Position numbers and translations under genes: made by a program. DNA of 64,000 bases, taken from positions 1 to 64,000 of the forward strand of contig NZ_JPMX01000019.1 of assembly GCF_000761485.1 (NCBI RefSeq), written 5' to 3'. Origin of the DNA: Modestobacter caceresii. GTDB taxonomy: Bacteria > Actinomycetota > Actinomycetes > Mycobacteriales > Geodermatophilaceae. The notes beneath the pieces are model-generated. The model was not told where the DNA came from, searched no databases, and saw nothing but the letters and a program-made list of their open reading frames with translations. This document shows positions 36,049-46,439 of this stretch, one piece after another. Within the stretch, counting starts at the first letter, position 1. Each line of letters opens with the position of its first letter.

Positions 36049-36689
36049 TGCCAGGACCACAGCGACGCGGCGGTGGCGCCGGCGGGACGGGTGGCCCCGG
36101 CGGTGCCGGCGGCGGCAACGACCGTCGTGACCGCCGTGACGGCGGCCGCGGCCCCGGTGGCGGTACCGCCGAGAAGAGCCAGTTCATCGAGCGCGTGGTG
36201 GCCATCAACCGCGTGTCGAAGGTCGTCAAGGGCGGTCGGCGCTTCAGCTTCACCGCGCTGGTCATCGTGGGCGACGGCAACGGCACCGTGGGTGTCGGCT
36301 ACGGCAAGGCCAAGGAGGTGCCCGCGGCGATCGCCAAGGGCGTCGAGGAGGCCAAGAAGCACTTCTACAAGGTGCCCCGCATCGCCAGCACCATCCCGCA
36401 CCCGGTGCAGGGTGAGGCGGCTGCTGGTGTCGTGCTGCTGAAGCCGGCCAGCCCCGGTACCGGTGTCATCGCCGGTGGTCCGGTGCGCGCCGTGCTCGAG
36501 TGCGCCGGCATCCACGACATCCTGTCCAAGAGCCTCGGGTCCTCGAACCCGATCAACATCGTCCACGCGACCATGCAGGCGCTGAAGGACCTCGTCCGTC
36601 CCGAGGAGATCGCGGCTCGCCGCGGTCTGCCCCTGGAGGACGTCGCCCCGGCCGCCATGCTGCGTGCGCGGGCCGGTCAGGGGGTCTGA
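36048..36689 (+). CDS. rpsE: 30S ribosomal protein S5
   Basis: 213 residues. The first ~45 are Gly/Arg-rich ([18 protein letters not shown], then [10 protein letters not shown]), a disordered extension; then [46 protein letters not shown] and the S5 C-domain. The spectinomycin-binding loop region (VVKGGRR) is wild type. ATG 36048 has GAGAGGGA upstream. Confidence 0.97.
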   Translation: MPGPQRRGGGAGGTGGPGGAGGGNDRRDRRDGGRGPGGGTAEKSQFIERVVAINRVSKVVKGGRRFSFTALVIVGDGNGTVGVGYGKAKEVPAAIAKGVEEAKKHFYKVPRIASTIPHPVQGEAAAGVVLLKPASPGTGVIAGGPVRAVLECAGIHDILSKSLGSSNPINIVHATMQALKDLVRPEEIAARRGLPLEDVAPAAMLRARAGQGV

Positions 36690-36690
36690 G

Positions 36691-36873
36691 ATGGCTCAGC
36701 TGAAGGTCACCCAGGTCAAGTCGGCCATCGGCACCAAGCCGAACCAGCGCGAGACGTTGCGTTCGCTCGGGCTGAAGCGGATCAACGACTCGGTCGTCCA
36801 GGAGGACCGTCCCGAGATCCGCGGGATGGTCGCGACGGTGCCGCACCTGGTCGCCGTCGAAGAGATCGTCTGA
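36691..36873 (+). CDS. rpmD: 50S ribosomal protein L30
   Basis: 60 residues. [30 protein letters not shown] is the complete family core. ATG 36691 begins one base after the rpsE stop; a longer frame from 36664 lies inside rpsE. Present in the bacterial-type spc order between rpsE and rplO. Confidence 0.97.
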   Translation: MAQLKVTQVKSAIGTKPNQRETLRSLGLKRINDSVVQEDRPEIRGMVATVPHLVAVEEIV

Positions 36874-36898
36874 GCTTCGGGCGAGAAGGAATACAGAC

Positions 36899-37342
36899 AT
36901 GACTCTCAAGGTCCACCACCTGCGTCCGGCCCCCGGCGCTCACACCAAGAAGACCCGCGTGGGTCGTGGTGAGGGCTCCAAGGGCAAGACGGCCGGTCGC
37001 GGCACCAAGGGCTCCGGCGCTCGCGTGCAGGTCTCTGCCCGCTTCGAGGGTGGTCAGACCCCCCTCTTCATGCGGCTGCCGAAGCTCTCGGGCTTCAAGA
37101 ACAACAACAAGGTCGTCTTCCAGGTCGTGAACCTGGACCGGATCGCCTCCCTGTTCCCGCAGGGCGGCACGATCGACCCGGAGACGCTGGCCGACGCCGG
37201 CGCCATCCGTCGCGGTCAGCCGGTCAAGGTCCTCGGCACGGGCGAGCTCGGCGGGGTGAAGGTCGACGTGCAGGCGCACGCCTTCTCCAAGTCCGCCGAG
37301 GAGAAGATCGGCGCTGCCGGGGGCAGCACCACCCAGATCTGA
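36899..37342 (+). CDS. rplO: 50S ribosomal protein L15
   Basis: 147 residues. [36 protein letters not shown] and [23 protein letters not shown] 36899 follows GAGAAGGAATACAGAC. Repeat copy C begins four bases after its stop and is followed by TTTT. Confidence 0.98.
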   Translation: MTLKVHHLRPAPGAHTKKTRVGRGEGSKGKTAGRGTKGSGARVQVSARFEGGQTPLFMRLPKLSGFKNNNKVVFQVVNLDRIASLFPQGGTIDPETLADAGAIRRGQPVKVLGTGELGGVKVDVQAHAFSKSAEEKIGAAGGSTTQI

Positions 37343-37346
37343 CGAA

Positions 37347-37404
37347 GGACCCCTCTGCCCCCCGCCGTGAGCGCGCTCGCGGCGGGGGACGCAGGGGGGC
37401 TTTT
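37347..37404 (+). repeat. Dispersed palindromic repeat, copy C, with T-tract (terminator after rplO)
   Basis: Starts GGACCCCTCTGCCCCCCGCC; pairs CCCCCTGC-like arms with GCAGGGGGG and an inner CCGCC/GGCGG stem, and ends in GCTTTT (37399-37404). It is the only copy with a canonical T-tract, so it should act as an intrinsic terminator and separate secY-adk from the upstream spc genes. It is two bases shorter than the 56-base copies. Confidence 0.7.
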
Positions 37405-37536
37405 GTCTGTCCGGCCGCCGGCCGGAGCGCCACCTGACCGTCGTCCGCGCGACTGGGCCCACCCCTCCGGGTGGGCGGGTCGCCGGAGCCACGGCCTGAC
37501 GTTGATAGCCTCATAGGACCTACTCGGGGAGGGCAC

Positions 37537-38847
37537 GTGCTGCAGGCGTTCGCCGCGGCGTTCCGGACGCCAGATCTCCGGCGCAAGCTGCTGTTCTCCC
37601 TGGCGCTGATCGCCGTCTACCGGCTGGGTGCCAGCATCCCCGGCCCAGGGGTCTCGACCGAGGCGATCAACAGATGTCTGGACCTGGCTGCGGCCTCCGA
37701 CCAGCGGGACGTCTACTCGCTGGTCAACCTGTTCTCCGGCGGAGCGCTGCTCCGGCTGTCGGTCTTCGCGCTGGGCATCATGCCGTACATCACGGCGAGC
37801 ATCATCGTCCAGCTGCTGGTCGTGGTCATCCCGCGGTTCGAGCAGTTGAAGAAGGAAGGGCAGTCGGGTCAGGCGAAACTGACCCAGTACACCCGCTACC
37901 TGACGATCGCCCTCGCCGTCCTGCAGAGCACCGGGATCATCGCCCTGGCCCGTAGCGGCCAGCTGTTCCCCAACTGCCCGCAGGACATCATCCCGTCGGA
38001 CTCCGTCTGGACGACGGTCATCCTCGTCATCACGCTGACCGCCGGCACGGCCGTGATCATGTGGCTGGGCGAGCTCCTCACCGAGAAGGGGATCGGCAAC
38101 GGCATGTCCGTGCTGATCTTCACCTCGATCGCCGCCCGGATCCCCGCCGAGGGCGGCGCGATCCTGCAGACCCGCGGTGCCTTCATCTTCACCGTCGTGT
38201 GCATCTTCGCCCTGGTCGTCATCGCCTCGGTGGTCTACGTCGAGCAGGCGCAGCGCCGCATCCCGGTGCAGTACGCCAAGCGGATGGTCGGACGCCGGAT
38301 GTACGGCGGCACGTCGACCTACCTGCCGCTGAAGGTGAACCAGGCCGGCGTCATCCCGGTCATCTTCGCCTCCTCGTTGCTGTACCTGCCGCAGTTGCTC
38401 AGCCAGCTGCAGAGCGACTCGAGCGGCCCGGTCCGCCGGTTCTTCGAGAACTACGTGATCAACCAGAGCAGCCCGGTGCACATCGCCATCTACTTCGGGC
38501 TGATCATCTTCTTCACGTACTTCTACGTGTCGATCACGTTCAACCCCGAAGAGCGCGCCGACGACATGAAGCGCTACGGCGGCTTCATCCCGGGCATCCG
38601 CCCCGGTCGGCCCACTGCGGAGTACCTGCAGTACGTGCTGTCCCGGATCACCCTGCCGGGGTCCATCTACCTCGGGTTGGTGGCAGTGTTGCCCAACCTG
38701 TTCCTCTCGATCACCCAAGAGGGACAGAACCAGAACTTCCCGTTCGGCGGGACCGCGGTGCTGATCATGGTGGGAGTGGGCTTGGAGACGGTGAAGCAGA
38801 TCGAGACGCAGTTGAACCAGCGCAGCTACGAAGGGTTCCTCCGCTAG
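37537..38847 (+). CDS. secY: Protein translocase subunit SecY
   Basis: 436 residues with about ten membrane helices. [31 protein letters not shown] start, [30 protein letters not shown], and the cytoplasmic loop [36 protein letters not shown] 37537 with GGGGAGGG just upstream matches homologues; the longer frame from 37471 lacks support. The TAG shares one base with the adk GTG. Confidence 0.96.
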   Translation: MLQAFAAAFRTPDLRRKLLFSLALIAVYRLGASIPGPGVSTEAINRCLDLAAASDQRDVYSLVNLFSGGALLRLSVFALGIMPYITASIIVQLLVVVIPRFEQLKKEGQSGQAKLTQYTRYLTIALAVLQSTGIIALARSGQLFPNCPQDIIPSDSVWTTVILVITLTAGTAVIMWLGELLTEKGIGNGMSVLIFTSIAARIPAEGGAILQTRGAFIFTVVCIFALVVIASVVYVEQAQRRIPVQYAKRMVGRRMYGGTSTYLPLKVNQAGVIPVIFASSLLYLPQLLSQLQSDSSGPVRRFFENYVINQSSPVHIAIYFGLIIFFTYFYVSITFNPEERADDMKRYGGFIPGIRPGRPTAEYLQYVLSRITLPGSIYLGLVAVLPNLFLSITQEGQNQNFPFGGTAVLIMVGVGLETVKQIETQLNQRSYEGFLR

Positions 38848-39467
38848 TGCGCGTCGTGCTGCTGGGCCCTCCCGGAGCTGGCAAGGGGACCCAGGCCCAG
38901 ATCATCGCCGAGCGGCTCGGTGTGCCCGCGATCTCGACGGGCGACATCTTCCGGGCCAACGTCAGTGGTCAGACCGAACTGGGCCGACAGGCCAAGGCCT
39001 ACATGGACTCCGGTGACCTGGTGCCCGACGAGATCACCGTCGCGATGGTCTCCGACCGCCTGGCCGAGTCCGATGCGAAGGCCGGCTTCCTGCTCGACGG
39101 CTTCCCGCGCACCATCGCCCAGGCCGAGCAGCTGCGTGACTCCCTCGCGGAGATGGGCCACGCGCTGGACAGGTGCCTGGAGCTCGTCGTCGACGAGGAC
39201 GAGCTCGTGCGCCGGCTCTCCGGGCGCCGGATGCTGGTGGACGGTGAGTGGGTCCAGCGGGACGACGACAAGCCGGAGACCGTGCGGCACCGTCTCGAGG
39301 TCTACCGGGAACAGACGGCGCCGCTGGCCGGGTTCTACGAAGAGGTCGGGCTGCTCAGCCAGATCAACGCCATCGGGGAGGTCGACGAGGTCACCCGGCG
39401 CGCCCTGGAGGCCCTCGGTGCCGAGGAAGCGCTGGCCGACGAGCCCGACGACGAGTCCGGTCGCTGA
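38847..39467 (+). CDS. adk: Adenylate kinase
   Basis: 206 residues. P-loop [13 protein letters not shown] near residue 6, [24 protein letters not shown], and a short LID ([15 protein letters not shown]) without zinc cysteines, as usual in actinobacteria. Interconverts ATP+AMP and 2 ADP. GTG 38847 overlaps the secY stop by one base. The ~10-residue acidic C-terminus is disordered. Confidence 0.97.
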   Translation: MRVVLLGPPGAGKGTQAQIIAERLGVPAISTGDIFRANVSGQTELGRQAKAYMDSGDLVPDEITVAMVSDRLAESDAKAGFLLDGFPRTIAQAEQLRDSLAEMGHALDRCLELVVDEDELVRRLSGRRMLVDGEWVQRDDDKPETVRHRLEVYREQTAPLAGFYEEVGLLSQINAIGEVDEVTRRALEALGAEEALADEPDDESGR

Positions 39468-39548
39468 GTCCCCGAGGTCCCGGTGAACGGTGACCGCAGT
39501 GCGGCGTGGGCGGCCCGGCTGCCGTTGCTGGCGAAGTGGAGTGGACGC

Positions 39549-40352
39549 ATGATCCAGATCAAGACAGCACACGAGATCGAGCTCATGCGAGCCTCCGGAC
39601 TGGTCACCGCGGGGGCCCTCAAGGCCGTCCGCGCGGCCGTGCGTCCCGGGGTGACCACCGGCGAGCTCGACGCGATCGCCGAGGACCACATCCGGTCGTG
39701 CGGGGCCGTGCCCAACTTCCTCGGGTACCACGGCTTCACCGGCACCATCTGTGCGTCGATCAACGACGAGGTGGTGCACGGCATCCCGAACCCCGACCGG
39801 ACGCTCGCCGAGGGCGACAACATCTCCATCGACTGTGGCGCCATCCTGCAGGGCTGGCACAGCGACTCCGCGATCACGGTCCCGGTGGGGACACCGTCCG
39901 CCGAGGACGCGGCTCTGCTGGAGGTCACCGAGCGGTCGATGTGGGCAGGGCTGGCGAAGGCTGTCGCCGGCGGCCGGCTGACCGACATCAGCCACGCGGT
40001 GGAGGAGTCGATCACCGCGCACGAGCACCCCTACGGGATCGTCGACCACTACGGCGGTCACGGCATCGGCACGGAGATGCACCAGGACCCGCACGTGCTG
40101 AACTACGGGCGTGCGGGGCGTGGGCCCAAGCTCGTCCCCGGCCTGGCACTGGCCATCGAGCCGATGGTCACCATCGGTGACCCGGCCACCGTGGAGCTGG
40201 ACGACGGCTGGACCGTGGTCACCAAGGACGGCTCACGGGCCGCGCACTTCGAGCACAGCGTCGCCATCACGCCAGAGGGCCCGTGGGTCCTCACGGCCGA
40301 GGACGGCGGCGTTGCCGGCCTCGCGCCGTTCGGGGTCACGCCCCGCTCCTGA
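39549..40352 (+). CDS. map: Methionine aminopeptidase, type I
   Basis: 267 residues, pita-bread fold. Metal ligands visible: Asp in SIDCGA, Asp in SDSAITV, His in [13 protein letters not shown], Glu in AIEPMV and Glu in FEHSVAIT. Removes the initiator Met from nascent proteins. ATG 39549 gives the MIQIKT start of actinobacterial homologues and has GGAG eight bases upstream; GTG 39483 would add 22 residues and is possible. Confidence 0.93.
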   Translation: MIQIKTAHEIELMRASGLVTAGALKAVRAAVRPGVTTGELDAIAEDHIRSCGAVPNFLGYHGFTGTICASINDEVVHGIPNPDRTLAEGDNISIDCGAILQGWHSDSAITVPVGTPSAEDAALLEVTERSMWAGLAKAVAGGRLTDISHAVEESITAHEHPYGIVDHYGGHGIGTEMHQDPHVLNYGRAGRGPKLVPGLALAIEPMVTIGDPATVELDDGWTVVTKDGSRAAHFEHSVAITPEGPWVLTAEDGGVAGLAPFGVTPRS

Positions 40353-40429
40353 CCGGCTCCCTCCGGACGCTCTCTGCGCGCGAGCAGAGGGTGCTGGGGG
40401 GCGAGAGGGGTCCGTCACCCTGGCCCGGG

Positions 40430-40459
40430 TTGGAGCCCTGGTGCTGTGGGGAGTACAGT
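40430..40459 (+). promoter_or_regulatory. Probable promoter of infA and the alpha operon
   Basis: TTGGAG (40430-40435), 18 bases, then TACAGT (40454-40459). It predicts a leader of about 180 bases before infA. A short hairpin (CTCTGCGCGCGAGCAGAG, 40372-40389) lies upstream, probably ending map. Confidence 0.5.
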
Positions 40460-40644
40460 GGCCGATGGCGTTCGCGCCGTCCGTCGTCGTGCTGTGGCCG
40501 TACGCCGAGGGACGCCCTCAGCGAGATCGCCCGTTCCACTGTGCCCGACACGTCGAGTGCAGCCAGCAAGGAATCCCGCACCACCGCCCTGTCGCTCCGG
40601 CATGGGCGCATGCAGATCCGATCGAACGAGGAGGCCGTGTAGGC

Positions 40645-40866
40645 GTGGCTAAGAAGGACGGGGCCATCGAGGTCGAGGGTCGTGTCGTCGAGCCGCTGCC
40701 CAACGCGATGTTCCGGGTCGAACTGCAGAACGGGCACCGGGTGCTCGCCCACATCAGCGGCAAGATGCGGCAGCACTACATCCGGATCCTGCCCGAGGAC
40801 CGCGTCGTCGTGGAGCTCTCGCCCTACGACCTGACGCGCGGCCGCATCGTCTACCGCTACAAGTAA
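40645..40866 (+). CDS. infA: Translation initiation factor IF-1
   Basis: 73 residues, single OB fold. [53 protein letters not shown] is nearly universal. GTG 40645 follows AGGAGGCCGTGTAGGC. Blocks the A site during initiation. It heads the infA-rpmJ-rpsM-rpsK-rpsD-rpoA-rplQ unit. Confidence 0.98.
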   Translation: MAKKDGAIEVEGRVVEPLPNAMFRVELQNGHRVLAHISGKMRQHYIRILPEDRVVVELSPYDLTRGRIVYRYK

Positions 40867-40937
40867 CCCGCTGCCGGTCCGGGTCCCCACGGGGTCCGGG
40901 GGTCGGCGCACGATCTACAGGAATGAGGGCGGCACCG

Positions 40938-41051
40938 GTGAAGGTCCAGCCGTCGGTGAAGAAGATCTGTGACAAGTGCAAGGTGATCCGCCGGCACGGC
41001 CGGGTCATGGTCATCTGCGAGAACGCCCGGCACAAGCAGCGCCAGGGCTGA
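40938..41051 (+). CDS. rpmJ: 50S ribosomal protein L36
   Basis: 37 residues: [20 protein letters not shown] then [17 protein letters not shown]. Cys at 11, 14 and 27 plus His make the zinc-ribbon (C+) form. GTG 40938 gives the exact family length; a start a few codons earlier (ATG 40923) would add five residues. Confidence 0.97.
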   Translation: MKVQPSVKKICDKCKVIRRHGRVMVICENARHKQRQG

Positions 41052-41065
41052 GGGAGTACCAGACA

Positions 41066-41440
41066 ATGGCACGACTTGCTGGCGTCGACCTTCCCCGCGA
41101 GAAGCGGATGGAGATCGCGCTCACCTACATCTACGGGATCGGGCCGACCTCGGCCAAGGCGACCCTGGCCGCAACGGGCGTCAGCCCGGACCTGCGCGCC
41201 AAGGACCTGACCGACGAGGACCTGCTCAAGCTGCGCGACTACATCGACGAGCACTTCCGCGTCGAGGGTGACCTGCGCCGTGAGGTGGCCGCCGACATCC
41301 GCCGCAAGGTGGAGATCGGTTGCTACCAGGGTCTGCGGCACCGCCGCGGCCTGCCGGTGCACGGTCAGCGCACCAAGACGAACGCGCGCTCGAGCAAGGG
41401 CCCGCGCAAGACCATCGCGGGCAAGAAGAAGGCCCGCTGA
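41066..41440 (+). CDS. rpsM: 30S ribosomal protein S13
   Basis: 124 residues. [25 protein letters not shown] start, [38 protein letters not shown], and a basic tail [10 protein letters not shown]. Contacts P-site tRNA. ATG 41066 follows GAGGGAGTACCAGACA. Confidence 0.98.
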   Translation: MARLAGVDLPREKRMEIALTYIYGIGPTSAKATLAATGVSPDLRAKDLTDEDLLKLRDYIDEHFRVEGDLRREVAADIRRKVEIGCYQGLRHRRGLPVHGQRTKTNARSSKGPRKTIAGKKKAR

Positions 41441-41568
41441 TCTCAGCACGTCGGCGCACCGTCGCGGGTCCGTAGGGCCGGACCGGCGGTGCGCCTGAGC
41501 ACGACCGCCCCCTCGGCTAGGACCGGGTGGGCGACCAGGCCACGAACACAGACTCAGACCGGAGAGAG

Positions 41569-41976
41569 ATGCCTCCCAGGGCTCGCGCGGCAGCTGGCAC
41601 CAAGAAGGTGCGCCGCAAGGAGAAGAAGAACGTCGCCCATGGTGCGGCGCACATCAAGAGCACCTTCAACAACACGATCGTGTCGATCACCGACCCCACG
41701 GGCAACGTGATCAGCTGGGCCTCGGCCGGGCACGTCGGGTTCAAGGGCTCCCGCAAGTCCACGCCGTTCGCGGCGCAGATGGCTGCGGAGAACGCCGCAC
41801 GCAAGGCGCAGGAGCACGGCATGCGCAAGGTCGACGTCTTCGTGAAGGGCCCGGGCTCCGGTCGGGAGACCGCGATCCGCTCGCTGCAGGCCACCGGCCT
41901 CGAAGTGGGTCAGATCCAGGACGTGACGCCTCAGCCGCACAACGGCTGCCGCCCCAAGAAGCGCCGCCGGGTCTGA
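41569..41976 (+). CDS. rpsK: 30S ribosomal protein S11
   Basis: 135 residues. [44 protein letters not shown] and the C-terminal [19 protein letters not shown] 41569 follows CCGGAGAGAG; a longer frame from 41527 lacks homology. Located on the small-subunit platform. Confidence 0.98.
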   Translation: MPPRARAAAGTKKVRRKEKKNVAHGAAHIKSTFNNTIVSITDPTGNVISWASAGHVGFKGSRKSTPFAAQMAAENAARKAQEHGMRKVDVFVKGPGSGRETAIRSLQATGLEVGQIQDVTPQPHNGCRPKKRRRV

Positions 41977-42011
41977 CCGGTCACTGACGAGACGAACTAG
42001 GAGTACCTGAC

Positions 42012-42638
42012 GTGGCCCGTTACACCGGAGCCGACTGCCGTCTGTGCAGGCGCGAGAAGATGAAGCTGTTCCTCAAGGGCAGCAAGTGCGAGTCCGCGAA
42101 GTGCCCGATCGAGATCCGGCCCTACCCGCCGGGCGAGCACGGCCGCGGTCGCAGCAAGGACAGCGAGTACCTGCTCCAGCTGCGCGAGAAGCAGAAGGCC
42201 CGCCGCATCTACGGCGTGCTGGAGAAGCAGTTCCGCGGTTACTACGAAGAGGCGAACAAGAAGTCGGGCAAGACCGGTGAGGTCCTGCTGCAGATCCTCG
42301 AGTCCCGCCTCGACAACGTGGTCTACCGGGCCGGCTTCGCCGAGTCCCGTGACATGGCCCGCCAGCTGGTGCGCCACGGTCACATCAAGGTCAACGGTCG
42401 CAAGGTCGACATCCCGTCCTACCGGGTGAGCGCCAACGACATCCTCGAGGTGGCTGCGAAGTCCGCCGAGATGGTGCCGTTCCAGCTCGCCCAGGCCAAG
42501 GCCGGCTCTCGTCCCGTGCCGCCGTGGCTGGAGGTCATCTCCTCGCAGCTGAAGGTGTTGGTCCACAACATCCCGGCGCGCCAGGTGATCGACACCCCGG
42601 TCCAGGAGCAGCTGATCGTCGAGCTCTACTCGAAGTGA
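42012..42638 (+). CDS. rpsD: 30S ribosomal protein S4
   Basis: 208 residues. MARYTGADCRLCRREKMKLF carries CxxC, with further Cys at about 26 and 31, the zinc-binding form. S4 core: RLDNVVYRAGFAESRDMARQLVRHGHIKVNGRKVDIPSY. GTG 42012 follows CTAGGAGTACCTGAC. S4 is the alpha-operon repressor in Escherichia coli. Confidence 0.98.
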   Translation: MARYTGADCRLCRREKMKLFLKGSKCESAKCPIEIRPYPPGEHGRGRSKDSEYLLQLREKQKARRIYGVLEKQFRGYYEEANKKSGKTGEVLLQILESRLDNVVYRAGFAESRDMARQLVRHGHIKVNGRKVDIPSYRVSANDILEVAAKSAEMVPFQLAQAKAGSRPVPPWLEVISSQLKVLVHNIPARQVIDTPVQEQLIVELYSK

Positions 42639-42765
42639 TCGGCCGGTAGGACAGCACGACTGCAGGACCAGCACGACGGCGGGACGGGCGGACCGATGTC
42701 CGTCCCGCCGGCACCACCCCCTCACGGCGTCATATGGCGGGTGCCGGAGGACCTGAAGGAGAACC

Positions 42766-43833
42766 ATGCTCATCGCACAGCGTCCGACCCTCGCCGAGGA
42801 GACCATCGACGCCCAGCGCTCGCGGTTCGTCATCGAGCCGCTCGAGCCGGGTTTCGGTTACACCCTCGGCAACTCGCTGCGTCGCACCCTGCTGTCCTCG
42901 ATCCCCGGCGCTGCTGTCACCAGCATCCGGATCGAGGGCACCCTGCACGAGTTCACCACCGTGCCGGGGGTCAAGGAGGACGTCACCGAGATCATCCTGA
43001 ACCTCAAGGGCCTCGTGGTCAGCTCCGACTCCGACGAGCCGGTGACCATGTACCTGCGCAAGCAGGGTCCTGGTGAGGTCACGGCGGCGGACATCGCCCC
43101 GCCGGCCGGCGTCGAGGTGCACAACCCCGACCTGCACATCGCCACGCTGAACGCGAAGGGCCGGCTGGAGATCGAGCTGGTCGTCGAGCGCGGTCGCGGC
43201 TACGTGCCGGCCACTCAGAACAAGCAGCCAGGCCAGGAGATCGGCCGCATCCCCGTCGACTCCATCTACTCGCCGGTGCTGAAGGTGACCTACGCGGTCG
43301 AGGCGACCCGTGTCGAGCAGCGCACCGACTTCGACCGGCTCGTGGTCGACGTCGAGACGAAGCCGTCGATGGAGCCCCGGGACGCGATCGCCAGCGCCGG
43401 CTCGACCCTGGTCGAGCTGTTCGGCCTGCTGCGTGAGCTGAACGTCGACGCGGAGGGCATCGAGGTCGGGCCCAGCCCGGCCGAGGCCGCCGACATCGCC
43501 AACTTCTCGATGCCCATCGAGGACATGGACCTCACGGTGCGGTCCTACAACTGCCTCAAGCGCGAGGGCGTGCACACCGTCGGTGAGCTCGTCACCCGCT
43601 CCGAGGCCGACCTGCTCGACATCCGCAACTTCGGCGCGAAGTCGATCGACGAGGTCAAGCTCAAGCTGGCCGCGATGGGCCTGGCTCTCAAGGACAGCCC
43701 CCCCGGGTTCGTCCCCACCTCGGTGGAGAGCTACGACGAGGGCTACGAGACCGACGCCTACCAGGGCGACGCAGCCTTCGGTGACCCCGCCACCTTCGAC
43801 GAGGGCACCTACCAGGAGACCGAGCAGCTCTGA
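42766..43833 (+). CDS. rpoA: DNA-directed RNA polymerase subunit alpha
   Basis: 355 residues. N-terminal dimerisation domain ([34 protein letters not shown]), linker, and C-terminal UP-element/activator-binding domain ([19 protein letters not shown]...[20 protein letters not shown]). ATG 42766 has GAAGGAGAACC upstream. The tail after residue ~310 is acidic with Tyr, as in other actinobacteria. Confidence 0.98.
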   Translation: MLIAQRPTLAEETIDAQRSRFVIEPLEPGFGYTLGNSLRRTLLSSIPGAAVTSIRIEGTLHEFTTVPGVKEDVTEIILNLKGLVVSSDSDEPVTMYLRKQGPGEVTAADIAPPAGVEVHNPDLHIATLNAKGRLEIELVVERGRGYVPATQNKQPGQEIGRIPVDSIYSPVLKVTYAVEATRVEQRTDFDRLVVDVETKPSMEPRDAIASAGSTLVELFGLLRELNVDAEGIEVGPSPAEAADIANFSMPIEDMDLTVRSYNCLKREGVHTVGELVTRSEADLLDIRNFGAKSIDEVKLKLAAMGLALKDSPPGFVPTSVESYDEGYETDAYQGDAAFGDPATFDEGTYQETEQL

Positions 43834-44002
43834 CAGGCTGTTCGTGATCCGGGGCGCGGCCGGTGGGGGAGACCCTGCCGGCCGAGCCCCGCACCGAGCA
43901 CTGAGCACGGCCATCCCCACGGTGGCCCAGCAGCACGCAGCACTGCGATGTGGACGACGCAGCCGGCACACGCCCCGCCCGGCCGCCTGAGGAAGGACCG
44001 AC

Positions 44003-44800
44003 ATGCCCACCCCCACCAAGGGCCCCCGTCTCGGCGGCTCTCCCGCGCACGAGCGGCTGATGCTGGCCAACATGGCCACCTCGCTGTTCGAGCACGGGCG
44101 GATCACCACCACCGAGGCCAAGGCCAAGCGGCTGCGGCCGCTGGCCGAGAAGCTGGTCACCTTCGCCAAGCGCGGTGACCTGCACGCCCGTCGGCAGGTG
44201 CTGACGACGATCCGGGACAAGGACGTCGTGCACCACCTGTTCGCCGAGATCGGCCCGCGCTTCGCCGACCGTCCCGGTGGCTACACGCGCATCGTCAAGG
44301 TCGGTCCCCGCAAGGGTGACAACGCGCCGATGGCGATCATCGAGCTGGTCGAGGGCCAGACGGTGGCGCAGCAGGCCGTCGGCGAGGCCGAGCGCGCCCG
44401 CGGCACCCGGTTCGCTGCCGGCGCCGGTGCATCCGCCGCCGCCGGTGAGGTGACCGCTGACGCCCCCGAGGTGTCGGACGGCGACCTGACCGATGATGGC
44501 GTCACCACCGGCCCCGGCGGGGACACCAGCCCTGCGGTGACCGGTGGTGAGCCGGACGAGGCCGTGGCTGCCGGTCAGGAGGTCGTCGCCGACGTCTTCA
44601 ACCCGGACGGCGACCGCCAGGACGACGGCAACGTCACCCCGCAGCCGACGTCCGAGAACCTGGCCGTCGTCGACGACCCGACGCTCAGCCCCGACGTGGC
44701 CGCTGCGGCGGCGGCCGAGGTCGAGGCCGCCGAGATCAGTGACGCGGCGACCGCGGGCACCCACGCCCCCGGTGGCGAGCCGGCCACCGACCCCAAGTGA
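44003..44800 (+). CDS. rplQ: 50S ribosomal protein L17 with ~145-residue acidic tail
   Basis: 265 residues, more than twice the usual ~120. The L17 core ([50 protein letters not shown]) ends near residue 120. The rest is low-complexity Asp/Glu/Ala/Thr/Val with no recognised domain. Tail codon use matches the core. ATG 44003 follows GAGGAAGGACCGAC. Last gene of the alpha operon. Confidence 0.96.
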   Translation: MPTPTKGPRLGGSPAHERLMLANMATSLFEHGRITTTEAKAKRLRPLAEKLVTFAKRGDLHARRQVLTTIRDKDVVHHLFAEIGPRFADRPGGYTRIVKVGPRKGDNAPMAIIELVEGQTVAQQAVGEAERARGTRFAAGAGASAAAGEVTADAPEVSDGDLTDDGVTTGPGGDTSPAVTGGEPDEAVAAGQEVVADVFNPDGDRQDDGNVTPQPTSENLAVVDDPTLSPDVAAAAAAEVEAAEISDAATAGTHAPGGEPATDPK

Positions 44801-44827
44801 GCTGAGACCGTTCTGGCGGTCTGATCC

Positions 44828-45673
44828 ATGCAGGACATGCGCGCTGACGAGCCCGCCACCGATGCCGGTGGCGGGCTCGTCCGCGTCCGGTTGGCGATCT
44901 CCTACGACGGGACGGCGCTGCACGGCTGGGCCCGCCAGCCCGGTCTGCGCACCGTCCAGGGCGAGCTGGAACTGGCGCTGGCCACGGTGCTGCGGGTGGA
45001 CGTGGACCTGACGGTCGCGGGCCGCACGGACGCCGGCGTGCACGCCACCGGTCAGGTCGCGCACGCCGACCTGCCCGGGGACCTCTTCACCTCCCACCAG
45101 GACCGGCTGTTGCGCCGCCTGCGAGGCGTCTTGTCCCCGGACATCGCCGTCACCTCGGCGGAGGCGGTCACAGCCGACTTCGACGCCCGGTTCTCCGCGC
45201 TGGCCCGGCACTACGTGTACCGCCTCACCGACGCCGACGCCGGCCCCCCGCCGCTGCGCCGGGCCGACACGGTCGGCTGGCCGCGCCGGTTGGACGTCGG
45301 TGCGATGCAGGCGGCGGCGCGCCTCCTCCTCGGGCAGCAGGACTTCGCCGCCTTCTGCCGGCGACGCGAGGGGGCGACCACGATCCGGACCCTGCTCGCC
45401 CTGGACGTCCAGCGCGACGGCGACCTGGTGGAGATCCGCGCGTCCGCCGACGCCTTCTGCCACTCGATGGTCCGCAGCCTGGTCGGTGCGCTGGGCGCCG
45501 TGGGCGAGGGGCGCCGGCCGGCGAAGTGGCCGTCGTCCCTGCTCTCCCGCAGTGAACGGGCCAACGACGTGCCGGTCGCGCCGGCCGGTGGCCTGACGTT
45601 GCTGCGGGTCGACTACCCGGACGACGCGGGCCTCGCGGCCCGGGCAGTGGTCACCCGGGCGAAGCGCAGTTGA
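44828..45673 (+). CDS. truA: tRNA pseudouridine synthase A
   Basis: 281 residues. Catalytic Asp68 in [28 protein letters not shown] and the C-terminal MVRSLVGAL complete the family. Isomerises U38-U40 in tRNA anticodon stems. ATG 44828 lacks a Shine-Dalgarno; ATG 44837 is preceded by CAGGA, and TTG 44891 is a further in-frame option. Codons 7-18 overlap a perfect 15-bp palindrome, so the start is uncertain. Gene order rplQ-truA is conserved. Confidence 0.92.
   Translation: MQDMRADEPATDAGGGLVRVRLAISYDGTALHGWARQPGLRTVQGELELALATVLRVDVDLTVAGRTDAGVHATGQVAHADLPGDLFTSHQDRLLRRLRGVLSPDIAVTSAEAVTADFDARFSALARHYVYRLTDADAGPPPLRRADTVGWPRRLDVGAMQAAARLLLGQQDFAAFCRRREGATTIRTLLALDVQRDGDLVEIRASADAFCHSMVRSLVGALGAVGEGRRPAKWPSSLLSRSERANDVPVAPAGGLTLLRVDYPDDAGLAARAVVTRAKRS
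44846..44881 (+). terminator. Terminator-like palindrome overlapping the 5' end of truA
   Basis: GACGAGCCCGCCACC (44846-44860) pairs perfectly with GGTGGCGGGCTCGTC (44867-44881), loop GATGCC. It begins 45 bases after the rplQ stop and would be the natural alpha-operon terminator, yet it lies inside the truA frame if the ATG starts are used. Confidence 0.65.
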
Positions 45674-45715
45674 CCGGCGCCTGCCGCGCCCGCGAGGCCG
45701 TCCGTCGTCAGGACG

Positions 45716-46381
45716 TCAGGGGAGGGCGGCGACGGCCTCGGTGACCGGGGTGTCGCCGGAGAGCAGCTCGACCACGGCGCCGTCCTTCGGGTCGTCGAGC
45801 AGGGCCAGCAGCACGGCGGCGACGTCGTCACGGGGGACCTCGCCGCGGTCCGTGGTGTGCTCGAGCCGGACGCGTCCGGTGCCGGGGTCGTCGGTGAGGC
45901 TCCCCGGGCGGATGACCATGGGGGACAGGCCCTCGCGGGACAGCACGTGCTCCTCGGCTGCCAGCTTGGCCCGCAGGTAGGCGACGAACACCTCGTCCAT
46001 GTCCTCGGGGGCGCCGTCCCCGGCCACCATCTCGACGCCGATCGACGAGACCAGCAGGTAGGGGCGGACGCCGGCCGCGACCGCTGCCTCGGCCAGCAGC
46101 ACGGCGGCGCCGCGGTCGACGGAGTCCTTGCGCTCGATGCCGCTGTCCGGGCCACCGCCGGCGGCGAAGACCACGGCATCGGCGCCGGAGACGACGGCGG
46201 CGAGGTCCTCCACCGAGGCCTGCTCCAGGTCCAGCACCACCGGCTGTACCCCGTCGGACTCCAGGTCGGCCTGGTGGTCGGGGTTGCGGACGATGCCGAC
46301 GGCGGTGTCCCCCCGCTGGCTCAGCAACCGGCCGAGGCGGCGGGCGATCTTCCCGTGGGCTCCTGCTGTGACGACGCGCAT
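45716..46381 (-). CDS. NAD(P)-binding atypical short-chain dehydrogenase-like protein
   Basis: 221 residues. N-terminal Rossmann motif TAGAHGKIARRLGRLL; VFAAGGG; LLVSSIGVE in the position of the catalytic Ser segment; IRPGSLTDDPGTGRV. This pattern belongs to NmrA/YwnB-like atypical SDR proteins, many of which sense NAD(P) or act as flavin reductases. Substrate unknown. It converges with truA. Confidence 0.8.
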   Translation of the reverse strand: MRVVTAGAHGKIARRLGRLLSQRGDTAVGIVRNPDHQADLESDGVQPVVLDLEQASVEDLAAVVSGADAVVFAAGGGPDSGIERKDSVDRGAAVLLAEAAVAAGVRPYLLVSSIGVEMVAGDGAPEDMDEVFVAYLRAKLAAEEHVLSREGLSPMVIRPGSLTDDPGTGRVRLEHTTDRGEVPRDDVAAVLLALLDDPKDGAVVELLSGDTPVTEAVAALP

Positions 46382-46439
46382 GGTGCGGCCCTACCCGCTG
46401 TGTGTGGTCCCCACGCAGGTCGGCCGCGTGGGGAACGGC

